64,000 bases of DNA from Phaenicophaeus curvirostris (lineage: Eukaryota; Chordata; Aves; Cuculiformes; Cuculidae), in contig NC_091392.1 of NCBI RefSeq assembly GCF_032191515.1, positions 100,449,571 to 100,513,570 on the forward strand, in the 5' to 3' direction. Below are positions 12,001 to 25,929 of this stretch, piece by piece. The translations under genes were made by a program, and so were the position numbers. Position 1 is the first letter of the stretch, and each line of letters starts with the position of its first letter. The notes below the pieces were generated by a model, which saw only the letters and a list, made by a program, of their open reading frames with translations, was not told the DNA's origin and made no database searches.

Positions 12001-13522
12001 TCACTGCTCAAACTAATGACCTTTTGAATACCCTCAAAGTAAAGCACCACAAAGCACACATTGTAATACGGAAGAGTAGTATAGTTACCACAAAAGGTGA
12101 TTCTGTAGCAGACAATGTAGTACCACAACAGGAATATCAGGCCTAGTATCCATCTAATGGCATAGTGCAGAGGGATCTGAAACCAGTCCAGCTGCATTAG
12201 CTGGGCTCAGTAGCAGTAATGTAAGCACAGTGAGGTGGTTATACTGCTCTGGGGACCTAGGCTGGTATTTCTGCACAGTATTTTGCTTGGCTGCATGTCT
12301 CAGTATCTTTGCCTACTGACTGAAAATCAGGTATTTTTCAAGACTTCTTGCTAGGGTTTTGTTTCTCTAACACAACAGCACTGAAATTGACTGTGTGAAA
12401 TTTCCAGGTTTTCCATTCTACTGAGTTGAAGTTGATTTTAGTGACACATTGATTGTTGTAAAAAAACCCTCACCAAACAGAGGATTCTTGTAATTAAGAA
12501 GGTAAAACCTTTATGATAAGGAAACCTTTTATCCTTCAGACACTGTACTATGCCATTACAAAGTGGATAATAATCATTCGTCCAGCAGGACCAGCAAGAG
12601 CGCATCAGAATTCACAGTAACGATTTACAGGATCATTGATTGCCTGAATATTTGATTAGTCTTTATCTTTCATCTATTGCAATATTTATTCTAGTTTTAA
12701 ATAGTTTTCCTGTGCTCATTATCTCTGTAAATCATATCGGGAGTTGCAGTTCTTTGAATAAGTTTTTTTATAGCGTAGAATAAAAAGTGGCCCTTAAATC
12801 TATAAGTGGAAAAAAAACCCAGAAATTATTTTCTATTTTTCACTGCAAGTTGATGTTTTCAGTAATCGAACTACCTGAATCAATGCACCAGGAAAGACTA
12901 TTCGGCACAGAGAATATACAACACAGATGAACTTAATTACTTTTCAAAGGGGAAAGGAAACTATTCTGAGAAATAGCAGACAGGTCTCATATTGACCTAA
13001 AATGAGCAGACAGAGCTGACTGCTGCTGTACTGTAACTCAGATGTGGTTGTGTTTTACAATACTTCTGTCAGGCTGACAGAACTGCAAATTACCTACCAT
13101 AACAATTCTAGAATTAGTGTTGTTTTCATGGGTGTCTTTTTACTCTCCACTATTAGACCTGGTGGAAGAGTAGGATCAGCCCTCCAAAACTAACACTGGA
13201 GATCAGAGCGAAAGAGTTTTTCAGTCAAAACCACATCTGTCACTATTATTCACTCTGAGAAGCAACTTAATCGGCAGGAAACCCCGCTGCAATCAATTAC
13301 GAGGTAATTCCTGCCTGTGGTAGCCTTTGGTCCAAGCATGTCACAGTTTGACTTAGAGGGATGCATTCATTCACTTACTGCTCCAAACAGGAGAATGTGG
13401 TTTTTCAGCAAACGTATTCTCACAGATTTGTAGTGGATCCCTAGTCACATCAGCACCATGGCAGTAAGCTTTGTGCATCATTTTCCCTTTCTTATCCTAA
13501 GGTAGCCTAGCTCACAGAGAAG
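9011..13522. other. unique intronic DNA
   Basis: AT-rich with no exon or transposon recognised. It includes a decamer repeated three times at 10005-10034. The open frames of up to 87 codons near 9.2-9.4 and 12.0 kb overlap on several frames and look like chance. Confidence 0.55.
10005..10034 (+). repeat. 3 x decamer ACATCCTATT
   Basis: Three head-to-tail copies of ACATCCTATT, the last with C to T at position 6. Confidence 0.9.
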
Positions 13523-13527
13523 CAGTG

Positions 13528-14274
13528 TGTTCCAGTTTGAGCTAAAGCAGAACCAGTTTTCTAACTTTTCAGCTAAGCCTCATCTAAATAACTTCATTTT
13601 CTGAAAGTTAGCTGTATCTTTTCAGACAGTGTTTCTCTCTAGAAGTGATAACAATAACACAGGGTATTGCTATGCAGAAAGGACATTGCTTATATTTATT
13701 CTTATGGAAACCCAGGCCATCCCTTAGCTGGTGGAATGCTGTAAGTGAAAGGGACAAAAACAGGTCACTCTTGCTGGGAGGAGCGGACAGGACAGGTGAC
13801 CCCAACCTGACCAATAGAGTATTCTATTCCGTATAAATCATACTCAGTATAAAACTGAGGGATCAAGAGGGTAAAGCTCTCTTCTTTGATGGCTGGCGTC
13901 CACTATAGACCGTGTATGTCTTTTTGCCCTGATCCTGGATCCGTGTGTCCCTGAATCCAGCTCCCTCCTGCTGCTGAGTCTAACCTGGGACCCCACACCT
14001 GCTCTGCACCATCTGTGGTGAAAAGGGGGCAGGGCAGCATTTTCATATATTTGGATCTATTATATTGTTTTATTATTAATAGTGTTTTCCTTATTATTAT
14101 TATTGTTTTGGGGGTTTTTTGGTTTGGTTTTTTTTTTTATTTTTACTTTTAGTCTCCAACTCACAAGCCTTTTTCTCTTGCTTCCCTAAGCCTGGGGTGG
14201 TATAGAAGGGAACCGGGCTCCAAGCTGCCTGCACTTAGTTGCCAGTCAAGCCAGGCTGTGGTTAAACCGTGAAA
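13528..14274 (+). mobile_element. solo LTR of an avian endogenous retrovirus, family 1, copy A
   Basis: About 747 bp, starting TGTTCCAGTTTGAGCTAAAG and ending near GTTAAACCGTGAAA. It aligns by eye with the two minus-strand copies at 21.4 and 27.9 kb. A CCAAT box at 13811-13815 and TATAAAA at 13848-13854 mark a U3 promoter. A TTATTATTATTATTG block near 14092-14106 occupies the position of the family's AAT-rich run. Flanking 5-mers CAGTG (13523-13527) and CAGAG (14275-14279) may be a decayed target-site duplication. No internal viral genes are adjacent, so it is a solo LTR. I do not know the Repbase name. Confidence 0.85.
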
Positions 14275-17200
14275 CAGAGACAGGTCTTGTAACGATTTAC
14301 TTAGAAATTATAGTTACAGGAGCCTACATAGCTCTTCATTTAACTGTCAAGATTGTGTTTTCCTTTCCTGAGCCAAAAGAAAGAGAAAAAACCATACTGA
14401 TAAGATTGTATCATTTTTACTGATGTTAGGATAAGGGCACTGTATTAATGAGATATAATTAGATTAACTGATGAAGAAAATGAATTTGCAAGATCTACCT
14501 AGCTTGTATATAAGATGGGAATCTCTGTGATGCAAATTTGCAGGACTACTGAGGCAGACAGTACATGCTTAGGAGAGAAAAATGATAGCAAACATGAAAT
14601 TATCTTCCAAACTGGAAGACATGGTAGACATGCAAACTCTCAGGTTGGTATACAGACACGTAAAAAACCCAAGTACTTGTAAGTATACTCAAACCAACTT
14701 GTTTTCTTGAAGTTAATATCATGACTTCCATTGTCCACATTAAGTATTGGTAGCACTGATTTTGCAAAAAATATTCTTCAAAACATATCTCAGAGGTATA
14801 CTAGATTATATTACTTTCACTGAGTAGGAAGTTAGTGACACAAACCCCTTCATCAATAATCTTAGTGTCGTCCTGTTCTATTTAAATTCATTTTATGCCT
14901 CTCCGAAGCTTTTACACTACTTTCTCCTTGAATAATGCTGCTGGTGCTTTCACTTTGCTTTTTGTGGCTTGCACATCATTGCAGGTTTGATAAATCAAGC
15001 CCTAAAAATTTTATTATTATTTCTGTTGTTTCAAGATTCCTTACCACAAACTGTTTTCCTATCTTATGTTTTCATTGTTTTCCTTTCTTACATCACTGTT
15101 CTTCATAAATGCACTTTGTTTTACAGAGCTCTACTAGTTTAGTGCTTGGGTTTTTTTAATGCTGTCTCTTTATAATCTTCTACTTCCTTTCTTTCCCTTT
15201 GTCTTCTTTCATGCCTCTGTACTGTTATGGTGTGCTGAAGTACACAGTAGGAGCAAAGCCACCCTGCTTTTTAAGGAGGATGTCTGAATTTAGAGGGCAA
15301 AGGAATCAGCACTATTCTGAATTCAGTTCCCTTTCTTTTTTTTTTTTTTTTTCTTGCTGTAGTAACAAGGTAATTACTCAATTGTGCTTCCAGAATCCAA
15401 TTACTTTGAATATTATGCCATCATCCTTTTCTTTTTACTAATCGTTACAAGGTTTGTAAACTCCTGCACAGTTGTACTGACACAATGATGGCCATGGCTT
15501 ACACACTTTCTTAAGTAAATTGTAAACTATGATTTGAACATACTAGAGTGACAGGCACATTATGAGATAAAATAGCATAAAAGGAACTAACTAGCAAATT
15601 ACTCTGTATGCTTTCTGAGACAATTGCATTACATATTAAACATCTGAAGAACACATAACCTGCCGTATTTCAATTCCCTTATCTCTTTCTCCTCAAACTT
15701 TCACATGCTCTTTTCCCCTTTATTTAAATAGTTATATTGAAAATACAAACTCATGGAAATTCTCTTTAAAAACCAACAGAACAGCTGAAATTTTAAGTCC
15801 ATGATTTGGGATCTTGATTAAATTCTTCTAGCATGACAAAAGAACGTTACAGAGCAATGAACTCAGAGCCACGCTGCCTGCATGAGATGCGGACGCAGTA
15901 AGGGAAAATGGCCAGTCTCCTGCTCCATGCAAGACCACGTAACTCACAAGGCTGTGCTAATGCTGAATTTCCTATTTAAGGAGCTTCATATACTATTTGC
16001 TAAAAAACCAAACCAAAACAAACTTGTATCCTTAAACCACTTTCAGAATTCACAAAAGCCAACGACTACCTACCTAGCAACTAGAAGAGAAGTAAATCAT
16101 TGCATGACAGGTATTTTAATGAACCTTTTCTTGCTTCTGTTATTCTTCTTCCTTTTTTCTCCCGTGCTTCCTTCCCTCTCCAAATATATTTCTGTCCTAA
16201 GATGTCCATTTAGTATGGGTGCAAAATTTGTGTACTGTATAACTGACCTTATGCAGACATGAAAAGAAGATAGAGTGGCAAGGAATTCAGTTAAGACTGG
16301 CTGTAATTTCATATTTATATACACAGTAGCAGAATTTTTGTTCTTTTTTTCAATAATGTAATCTCAGAGGTGCAATTCTGCAGTCTATATTTAATCTTGC
16401 AAATAATGAAAAATAAATTATGTATTAATCAGTTTACAGAGCCATTTCTTTTTGGGTTTTTTTTTTGACTACAGGTTCTCAACTATTATCTGATTTTCTA
16501 ACGATAATGGTTTTGTCAATGTTATGAATCTATAGTTCCATTTGAGTGCAAAATAGCTGTGGGAGAAAAACTCTTGTATTAAAGTTTTGTTCATTTTTTT
16601 TAAGTTACTTTCAAAATGTTATCTGAATTGACAATTCTGCTATTTCTGATGATACTTATTCTAGTAATCTAATTAGTTCTTCCTGTTCTGTGATTGTTAT
16701 GTAACTATATTATGCCATAAAACCAGCATGTTCTGTCAAATTGTTCTTTTGGTTTCTTCATGAAGTTTTAGTACATTAACAACAAGAGAAAAAACATTCT
16801 CTGTAACAAAGCCATAAATAAGCCCCGGGATCCTTTTTTGTATTTATAAAACTCTTATTAACAAATGAGACATTCAATTTACTGGAACATATTGAGTATG
16901 TGAAAATAAAATCTTGCATCATAACACACTGTCTTTGAAATGTTGTGCACCAATCATATCAGATTGTTCTCATTGACTCAATCAGGCATAATTTAATCAG
17001 ATATAAATTAGACTTCCTCTATTAGTGTAAAAATAAACACTTGATTCACATTCATTCCCTTGAAATATTTAGTTGTATCCACAGTCATATAAAGATTAAG
17101 GGGCTCAGCAGGCCCTCTGGCAAAGTGATGCAAAGGTCTGTTTTCGTAAGTCCACAACACACAAGTCACTACATGTGATAATGAATGTCTTTTTGGCTGA

Positions 17201-17470
17201 TGACACTGAGATTGGATGAAATGAACAGCTGATTATATCTCTCTCACCATAACTATAGCTCCATGCATATTCTGTTTCCTTCTTTCAGCTAATCATAGCT
17301 AAAATGAGGACCATTTTCTTGGATGAACTACATCTTTAGACTAAGAAGTGAGCCAAGTGAGTTTGACAACAGAAGTTTTTCTGTACAAAAAAGGCAGGTA
17401 AAAAAGGCAGGTGATGCTTTATGGGTAACTTTCAAAATTAAACGGCATGAAATATTAGCTTCAGCTTATC
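14275..17470. other. unique intronic DNA with poly-T runs
   Basis: Poly-T tracts lie at 15335-15352 and 16457-16466. A 126-codon open frame at 15882-16262 (plus) is low-complexity in its C-terminal third (Leu/Phe run over T-rich DNA), with no recognisable domain. Confidence 0.55.
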
Positions 17471-17730
17471 AGAGAATCATAGAATCATAAAATAGTTTGG
17501 GCTGGAAGAGACCTTAAAGATCATCTAGTTCCAACCGCCCTGCCATGGGCAGGGACATCCCGCTAGATCAGGCTGCCCAAGGCCCCATCTAACCTGGCCT
17601 TGAACACCTCCAGGGATGGGGCAGCCACAACTTCCCTTGGCAACCTGTTCCAATGTCTCACCACTCTCACGGTGAAGAAAATCTTCCTAATGTCTATTCT
17701 AAATCTGCTCTTCTCCAGTTTATACCCAAC
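17471..17730 (-). mobile_element. CR1 LINE, short 3' fragment
   Basis: The complement of a CR1 3' end: tail AGAATCATAGAATCATAAAA at 17474, then CTGCCATGGGCAGGGACATC and TGAACACCTCCAGGGATGGG. It reaches the end of ORF2 near CTCTTCTCCAGTTTATACCC, where the 5' truncation falls. Confidence 0.95.
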
Positions 17731-20700
17731 TTATACCACAGTTTGCCTAAGACCATCAAAGAAAATTATTCTATATAGTACATTATTTTTCTCATGCCCA
17801 AGGCTCTTAAAGTAAAACTCAACAGACTAACAATATAATCCATGAGAATAAGGTGGGGTTGAGAATCAATACTTAGTCATTCTCTCAAGTGAAACGTAGC
17901 TACCTCAGATCATACAGACTATGATCACAGCACTCTGCATTAGACTCCAGAATGGGCTGTTACAAGCATCTATTAAACAAATGCAGGAATGATGGGCAGC
18001 ATCAGATGTGATTAAAGAAAACAGTGGAATTGCAGAATGCTGAATGAACTGCTGTCCTCTAAAATCCTTTTATGAAGAAACAGCCTTGATTCATTCTGTG
18101 TCAGCAAAAACTGTTAAATGAATGACACACTTGGGCATCGAGCATTCATGCTTCACATTGCCAAATGAAAGATGAAAAAGTCCATCTCCATACGCTCAAC
18201 TCTTTCCCTAATTGTTTATGTAATGATAAGTACTATGTATCAAGCAGATGGGAGAATTGCAATGCAGGTGACATTTGACACATACGTTGCCTCTCCTCAT
18301 TCTCTTGTATGAAGTTCTCTGCAAGGTGGGAAGAGAATGAATTCTCCTTTTCCCTAAATGTAATTTCTATGTGAGAAATCACCTTTCATACAAGTACTGT
18401 AAATGAACAGCTTATTTGTTGGGGAAGAACACAATGGTTAGGATGATACAGCTCACAGACACTTTTTTTAGCTTCCATTTGGCAAGTAATTTGGATGTTT
18501 GGTCCTAAACTCAAGACCTTTTCCTAGGTATAGCCCAAGGCCTTAGGGATGCATAACACAAAACTGATGCAAAACCTTTGGTAGTCTTGCTGCTGTCATC
18601 TTCCACAAGCAGTATAACCACACTGTTTTACTGCACTGAAAATTACAAAGTATGGACATGTGACTCGTATGTGTTTATAAATACCCTGGCTCCTAGTTTT
18701 GCTGTTAACAACTGTGACAAGGAAGAAAATTGAGTATATGCACTCATCATTTTCTCCTTAGTCTGTACAAAAATTAGAATAACTAGTGCAGATGGGTCTC
18801 TAGAATAATAAAAGGCATGTGCTCTTTTATGTTGCTCGCTTTTGCACAGATTAGGAGACCTCACCAGCTATGCTGTTTATCAATTACAATTTCAGTTGGC
18901 TACCATTTAATTGCTTATTTCTCTGAGGCAATGAGAAAGCAACTTTACACAAATACTTTCTACATCAGGTGCTCTCTCAAACACAGCCCTGTGCTCATTC
19001 AATGTACTTATCAATCAATGTAGATATATTTCCCTGTGGAAGGTGAGTGAGAACAGAGGGCAGTGGCATTTTACATGCACAGCATTCAGTAAATCCTTAA
19101 TATCTCACTTAGTTTAACTGCTTTGTAAGGTGCCTTAACTGAAATAGGACCATAATGTATAGCTCCTGTCTTTGGAACTCCATGCAGGCAGAATTGAGGT
19201 AACTGCTGTACACTTAGAGGAACATCTGGTTAATATCACATGGACTGCACCTGCTCTTTGAATGAAGGGACTAGCAGCCTTTTTTTCTTGAAGACAGCAG
19301 TCAAAGAGATTGTGGAGTAACATTGTAAAGGTGTGCTTTTTACTTATTCTTCTGCAGCATAAAGTTTGTCAAATTTTCTTACTGGTACCAGGTAGTGTAA
19401 AATTATGCTTAAAAACTTGAGTCATAAATATTAAAAGGAGTTCAAAGAGGCAGCAGTATCATGCTAATTTAGAATAAATTTGCAGTTGGTTCACTTGAAA
19501 AATCCTAATCCAGATTACTACAACACATACTATACTGCCTCTTACCACAAGGGAAGCATATAATGTCAAAACCACACATAACTTCGAGAATCTTCTTGGT
19601 TGGTTGTTAATCTCCTGACAGGTGATAAGATGTACTTTTCAGCCACACAGATATAAATTGCCTGGGATGCAGACAGCTGATACAGTGTATCTTTCCACAT
19701 AAGGTTGGGATAAGCAGAAATGCTTGAGCTGGAAACTGCTTGGTACAGAACAGACAAAAATGAAGGGAAAATGCTTTCCTTGCCTGGCTTTTAATTCTGC
19801 AGTTGTCTTTGCCTTTGACCAAAACTGCCAACTCTCTGAATGTGCTACAACAGCCCTTGTTTGCACAGGATGTGGTGCCACATCATCTGGTGTCTTCATT
19901 TCAGAAATGATCATTTACTTGTTTTCACTCTCCAGTGTTTCAGGGACTTTAAAAAGTAGAGAAAAGGGTTATCATACTTGAAGAGCTATTTTTGAAAAGG
20001 AGGAAGGGGAACTGTTTTTTCAGTTGAAATCAATACTGGACTGATTTAGTATTTATTAAGAAAGTAGAAAACCTGAATCTAAGTCCAGTACAACTGGAAT
20101 TATTTTCTGTAAAACTGTAACTGTATCTAAGTTTTGGATACCCAGATGACAGAAGCACACTTAATATCTGTACTAAGAACAATTTATGGTGCAGAACAAA
20201 AAAATAAGAGGAGGGAAAAATATAAAATATTCCTACTTTATCCATATTTAGAAGCAAAACATTCCACTAATACAACAGCTGCTACTTTTTAAAGCCATGA
20301 TGAGTTGTGCAGATTTTATTGATGCATAACATAAAACTTTACAAAGTCATTATAAAAATTAAAACTCATTGTTCCCAAGTGCTTCAGGGGACAGTATTTT
20401 CAACTGAGATACATTAGTGGCGTTCCTACAATGAAGATAGTGAAGCTTTAAAAAGCCTATGGAATAGCCTTTTTAATCTCAGTCATCTGAGAAGCAGATA
20501 TTTTGACAGCTACTTAATGGCAGATAATAAGGTCCATGCCAACTGTGTCAGTCTTTCTAGGTACATCACGCAAACATTTATTTACACGGATGATACCTTG
20601 TTATCACTGCAAGAACATTAAAATGGGCATATAAACTTGAAATATTAAAGTTCTAGGAAAAAAGAAAAAAAAAAAAACTACCCACAGATGATAACAAAAT

Positions 20701-21374
20701 CCATCATAACCCCAGGGCAACAGTTTTATGCCACTGTAGCATAGATTTTCCTACATTTAGTGCATATTAATCTTGAAAGTGACAAAATAACTTAATAAAA
20801 GTGGAACAAACTATAAACAACATTCAGTAAAGCTAAACAATATTACAACAAATTCAAATTTAAGTAGTAAAGTTCTCAAATATTCTTTGTTAGTTATATT
20901 TCTTTCTTGTACCTAATTTAGTAAGCTTTAGTGCAAATCTTAAGGTAATGTATATCATAAGAAAAGAAAATGGTCCCTTTGATTATGAACCTTCTATTCA
21001 CTTAAAATATTAATGAATGTAAAAATATTATTCTGTTTATGTGACTTATTGGAAAATTACAACAGTCACTCATTCATTAGACACTAAAAGATTTATTATC
21101 TCTAAACTGTTACTACAAAATGTGAAGGAGTGTTCTGTAAGGGGAAACAAGAAAAGATGAAGTTTCTTTTGATTCTTCTTCTGAAAAAAAGGTTCAGAGT
21201 GAAAAGAGCATAAACATCAGTATAGACTATCCTTATTTGAGCTAAAAATAGAGAGAAATTAAAATTTCAAGAACTGTAATTGAACATGGCCAGGATTTTA
21301 TATGCCAAGTTCTCAGGACTAGGGTATAAACATGTAATTCTACTGAGTTTGGTGGATACAGCTTCCTTTGCAAC
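17731..21374. other. unique intronic DNA
   Basis: No repeat family or exon recognised. At 19566-19981 several frames on both strands are open at once, including 91 codons (minus) and 85 codons (plus). That reflects a stretch poor in stop triplets rather than a gene. The segment 20640-21120 is especially AT-rich. Confidence 0.55.
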
Positions 21375-21526
21375 TACCTCATCATGGTTTAGCCCTGACC
21401 TGCCTAATTTCAGCAGCTAAAATGGCACAGTTGGACCTTCAATTCCCTTTCTCCCACCCCCCAGGGAAAGGAAAATGAGAGGAGAAAGACTTCTGGGTTG
21501 GAAACTAAACCTACAACTTTAATGAA

Positions 21527-21562
21527 ATAATAATAGTAATAATAGTAATAATAATAATAATG
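21527..21562. repeat. (AAT/AGT)n microsatellite within LTR copy B
   Basis: AATAATAATAGTAATAATAG and following AAT units, immediately next to the LTR poly(A) signal. The same position in copy C (28061-28080 and beyond) is also AAT-rich, so it is a family feature. Confidence 0.85.
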
Positions 21563-21785
21563 TAACAAAATATATACATACATACACATATATGAGATCA
21601 TGTCTTCACCCCACCCCTCCATGACTATACATCACCACAAATAGTGTAGGGCAGACACGAGGGAATGAGTCCATGGCTAGGAGGGAGGTGGACTCAGGAA
21701 CTGGATTTAGCAATGCACAGGTTGGGGATCAGGACCAACAGACAGATGAGATGCTCACTGGATGTCAGCCATCATAGAAAACTAC

Positions 21786-21805
21786 GAGACCTCCTACGAG
21801 GTCTC
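21786..21805. repeat. perfect 8-bp stem, 4-nt loop inside LTR copy B
   Basis: GAGACCTC (21786-21793), loop CTAC, then GAGGTCTC (21798-21805). The arms are exact reverse complements. Confidence 0.95.
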
Positions 21806-22129
21806 TCAGTTCTATGCTGAGTGTAATGTATGTCGGATGGAATAGCAGATGGAATATATCAGACTCTGTGGGTCAATTTAGGGACACCTGTCCTGTCCAT
21901 CCCTCCTTACAGGTGCAGGCTTTTTTTTGCCAGCTTGAGGATGGCATTGGTTACTATGGGAATATGTGTAAGCACTGGCCTTTTTGCATACCAATGCCCT
22001 GTGTTATCACTTCTAGAGAGAAACTGTCTAGAAAACATGCAGTTTGCTTTTAGAAAATGAAGTTACTTGGTCAAGACTGAGTTAGAGTCACAAAACTGAC
22101 TGTAATTTAGCTCAAACCAGAACATACCT

Positions 22130-25100
22130 TATAAGCCTGCCTAAAGAATTATCTTAAATTAAAATTTATCCATAAATATTTGAAGTACTGACAGTGTCAC
22201 TTGGGGCTCTTCCTTTTCTATAAACATAACTCGTGATTGTGTAAAATGCACTAAAAATATTGACATTAAGTTACTAAAATGAATAGATGGTAAAATAAAT
22301 GACGAAAGTGTATTTTTTTTAAATAGAATAATTTATAGATAATATCTAATATAACCCATATGTTCCACTAATAACTGGTGTTATTAGTCACAAGGATTTT
22401 AAAATAGCAATGAAACTTCAGGCAATGATGTTTTCTTTGGATCCAGATGACTGTTTTCCATGGCAGAAGAAAAAAGATTGTGATGAAATAGTTTATGAGC
22501 TCAGGAGAAGATTGGAACCGAGTCCTGCAGTGTGCCATAAAACTTAAGCAAAACTCTGAGTTTTCAATTCCAATCAGCTTCCAAACTTCAGACAGTTCAC
22601 CATCTACCAGTCTTGGACGGGTGAAACAAAAAACTGCTGTGTGATATCCTTTCATTTTTATGAAGGGTAGATAGAATGAAAAATGGCAACAAGAATATCA
22701 GTAAACAGATTCTGAACACTGCTACTGTGCATCAGAGTAGACTGCAAATATGGCAATAATCTGGATATTTAAAATGTAGCCCAAGGCATAAACCTACATG
22801 AAGTTTTCATTATCACATATTTAAAAGTAATCGAGTGTTACTGTCAATCAGTTTAAGAATATTGTACAGCTGAGTTAAAAAGACAAGTAAGCCTCTCTAA
22901 ACTACTCAGGAAAGAAACCCTTCCCATGATTAACACTTCTAGGAACAGAAACCCTTGTTACTTGCAGCTTTTACTTGTAGATTTTAACAAGGTCACAATC
23001 TACTTATAGTAGCAGCTGGTAGGAGATTTCTCCTTTTAACAGTTTCTGTTTTAATTATCACTGTTATCTGAAAAGGTACTTTTCATTGTGGCAGCACTTA
23101 TCATAGAATGAAAAAAAAAAAGAAAAAGAAATACTGAAACAGACCCACACTCAAGAATGAAGTGAGTGGGTTTCTGAAAATTTAATAAGCTTTTTTATTT
23201 TGTAGTAGAAGATGTTGGGGATTATTTATGCATACTACATACTAGAACCTCCAACCAACCAGTGTTACTGTTCAAATCAGACTTTAAAGATGTGATTCTT
23301 CTGAAATAACAGTAGTAGAAGTAATTCCTCTACGTTCTGCTTACACTTAGATGACCAAATTTTGAAAGTGTAGAAGAAGAGAACTTTTTTTTAAAAGCCT
23401 GCTTTAATTCATAACTTCTTCAATGAGAATTGTCATGCTTTTGAAAAACAGTCATTTTTATTGTCACCCATGCTGATGCAGTAAACTTGACTAAGCAGGA
23501 ATGCTGCTTCTTCCTGCTTTTGGCTGCCCTGTGTATCCAAATCTTCTTGTTTCCTTTATCTTATCCAAAGCCCTCTTAAAATTAAAATCTGCAAACTTTC
23601 AGAACAGATGAAAAAGGGAATTTGTCAATATAAGAAAGAAACACACAACACATGTTTGAGTTTACTGAACTGTTATCTCCTATGGACTAACTTTGCAGAG
23701 ATCCCATCAATTAATGCCATAAACAACAGTTCAAAATATCAGGTGTTTGTGTCGGCACAGAAGCCTGACATCTTGGAAGTCCCTGAAGTTCAGTCAGTTC
23801 CTGATCATGAACGTAGCTAAATTATGCCATATCAAACTCATCCATGAAATACTATGGAGTGTCAGCCCTGAGCACATAGTTAAAAGCTAACATGTAGTGG
23901 TTTAGAGGAAGGCTACCATCAGAGCATTTTTAATTTTTTTTTCATTTTTTTTTCCCCCTTTCAAAAAGGAGCAGCACTGCAGCAGCAATATTTGGCCAAA
24001 GTTTAAGAACTAAAAGCAATCACAGTTTGCAGCCTTGAAATTCTAAGTGCAAGAACTGGCCTGAGGTGGGCAATTGTTGTTACCACAGTTCTGACTGAAT
24101 GAGTTGTCATTTGACCCTAAAGCACCTGTCCAGCCAAAACATATCAAAGAACAGATGACAACAGCTATTTCAGCAATATTTGCAGAGACAAGAACACATC
24201 AAGAGTCAATAGAGAAAGTAATAAAAAAGGCTAAACTTTCCATTACAAATAAAAACCAAGAAAACCTTTCTGATCCTGTTTGTACAAGAAATATGTGTAA
24301 TGTCAGAGCTCAGAAGTTGAGGTGAAAAAATGAGCACCATGCATTATGAGTCGTCAAAGTAAAAAAGTATGCCCCTATAACACCCAGAAACAGCCTTCAG
24401 GACACTCAGAATATCTTCATTTTTGTAAATACTTTCACCACTGTATCCACAGTTTCTTTGAGTATTTATTATCTCAAGTTATTAACTATCTTAAAACCAT
24501 GTTGAGAAAAAAACAGGAAAGCTAACTATTACAGAGCTCTTTCAAAAACACATTTGAAATTATATAATAAACATTACTAAGTCTCCTCCTGTCATTCATT
24601 GTTAGCCAATGATGAGTTGTTGGAATTGAGTGTTCTGTGCAAAGTTTCATATTAAAGAGTTTAAACTTATTGTTGACCAGACAATATGAAAATTTTAGAA
24701 TTAAAAGTACCATAAGGCTTGGTTTTTAAGTTCTAGTTCTGTTTTTCAGGTATCACAACTTGAAGTCTTTGTTAAGAATGTTATTTAGTTTTACCTGAGA
24801 GTTATAATTGTTCTGGATACTAAGGGAACAAAAATATGTGTTCACACTATATTTTAAAGTAACATTTAGATTGCTATTTATTTTATTGTATCACTCATTA
24901 TAGCCCTATATTACTTGTTAGACAAGATAGCAGTCTGATTCCATCTAGGTGTTGCCAGATTCTACAACTTTCATCAATTAACAAGAGTGGGTTGAAAGTC
25001 ATGTCAAACAGGGCTAACCATGTCCAAGCTAATCTACCTACTGCTGCTGCCACTGGAAAAGGAACCAGAACCACATTGGAATAGATGCTGCAGGGAATGG

Positions 25101-25929
25101 TCCTCTGAAATCAATTGTGATGCCATGATTCAGTTGCTACCTACCTTCTTTGTTTTATATTTGTACTCAGTACAACCATTACTGACTATGACATGTATCT
25201 GTATCACAATTTGAAGGCAGGACTGAGTTGCACTGCAATTCAGATTTACCTAACCTTCAACATAACCAACCCCAAGCAAAAAACTTTGAGTGAATCTGAG
25301 AGATGGAAGGAAGCAGCAACTTGCTCTCACTGTGTCCATTAGCACAGGGACTACTTGTCTCTACAGGCATATGGTGGTAGAAGGGTAGGCAGGCAGGCTT
25401 GCCTTAGATTTTAAGGACACTCTCACATGTTAACTACTGGGGGATACTAATGCAGGCACTGAGGGCTGGGTGGGTGCACCACAATCTAGACATACCCTAC
25501 TGCTTCCTAACAAACATGTGGACCACGCTAGATTTAATTTGCCATCTTGTCTATGCTGCACCAAGCTGCCTTGACATTAAGTTGAAGGTGAAGACAATTA
25601 CTTGTAACCAGCTATTCTTAAAACTCTAAATATATTTGCCCAAAGCAGAATACTAGATAAAAAAATTTAGTATCTGCATATACAATGTTAAGTAATACAA
25701 ACAAGAAAATTCCCTAGTCTTTTCATTTGTTATCCTGTTTGTTGTTTGCTTTTTATTTGTTTGTTTTGGGTGTTTTTTGTAAGGGAGGGAAACACTAGAA
25801 ATAATAATGTCCAGTTATAAAGTATATACCTTGAGTATTCAGTTACAGCTTGATTTGTTTCCATGAAACAGCAGTTTATCCCGTAAACCAGTCCCCTTGC
25901 ATGTGACACATGGTGTGAAAGTTGGGGTT
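22130..25929. other. unique intronic DNA
   Basis: No exon or repeat family recognised. A poly-A/T interruption lies at 23107-23129 and a T-rich run at 23932-23957. The segment 25370-25520 is somewhat more GC-rich without a coding signature. Confidence 0.55.

Larger units (their letters stand above)
21380..22124 (-). mobile_element. solo LTR of an avian endogenous retrovirus, family 1, copy B
   Basis: 745 bp flanked by a perfect 5-bp direct repeat TACCT (21375-21379 and 22125-22129). Read on the minus strand it starts TGTTCTGGTTTGAGCTAAAT and ends near AAACCATGATG. A 5-bp duplication fits ERVL or ERV1-type integration. ATTAAA at 21518-21523 (minus) is the likely polyadenylation signal, and an AAT-rich array follows at 21527-21562. 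A perfect hairpin lies at 21786-21805. No gag, pol or env remnants adjoin it. It lies in the same direction as CADM2, so its poly(A) signal is in the sense strand of that intron. Confidence 0.88.

Noticed and set aside
15882..16262. 126-codon plus-strand open frame with a Leu/Phe segment like a membrane helix
   Set aside because: The hydrophobic run comes from a T-rich tract; the rest shows no family resemblance.
19566..19981. several overlapping open frames on both strands
   Set aside because: Simultaneous openness in several frames indicates few stop triplets, not selection for a protein; no splice-site framing was found.
25020..25214. open frame starting with a signal-peptide-like Leu run
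   Set aside because: Only a short hydrophobic start over CTG-rich DNA; no continuing exon or cleavage context.
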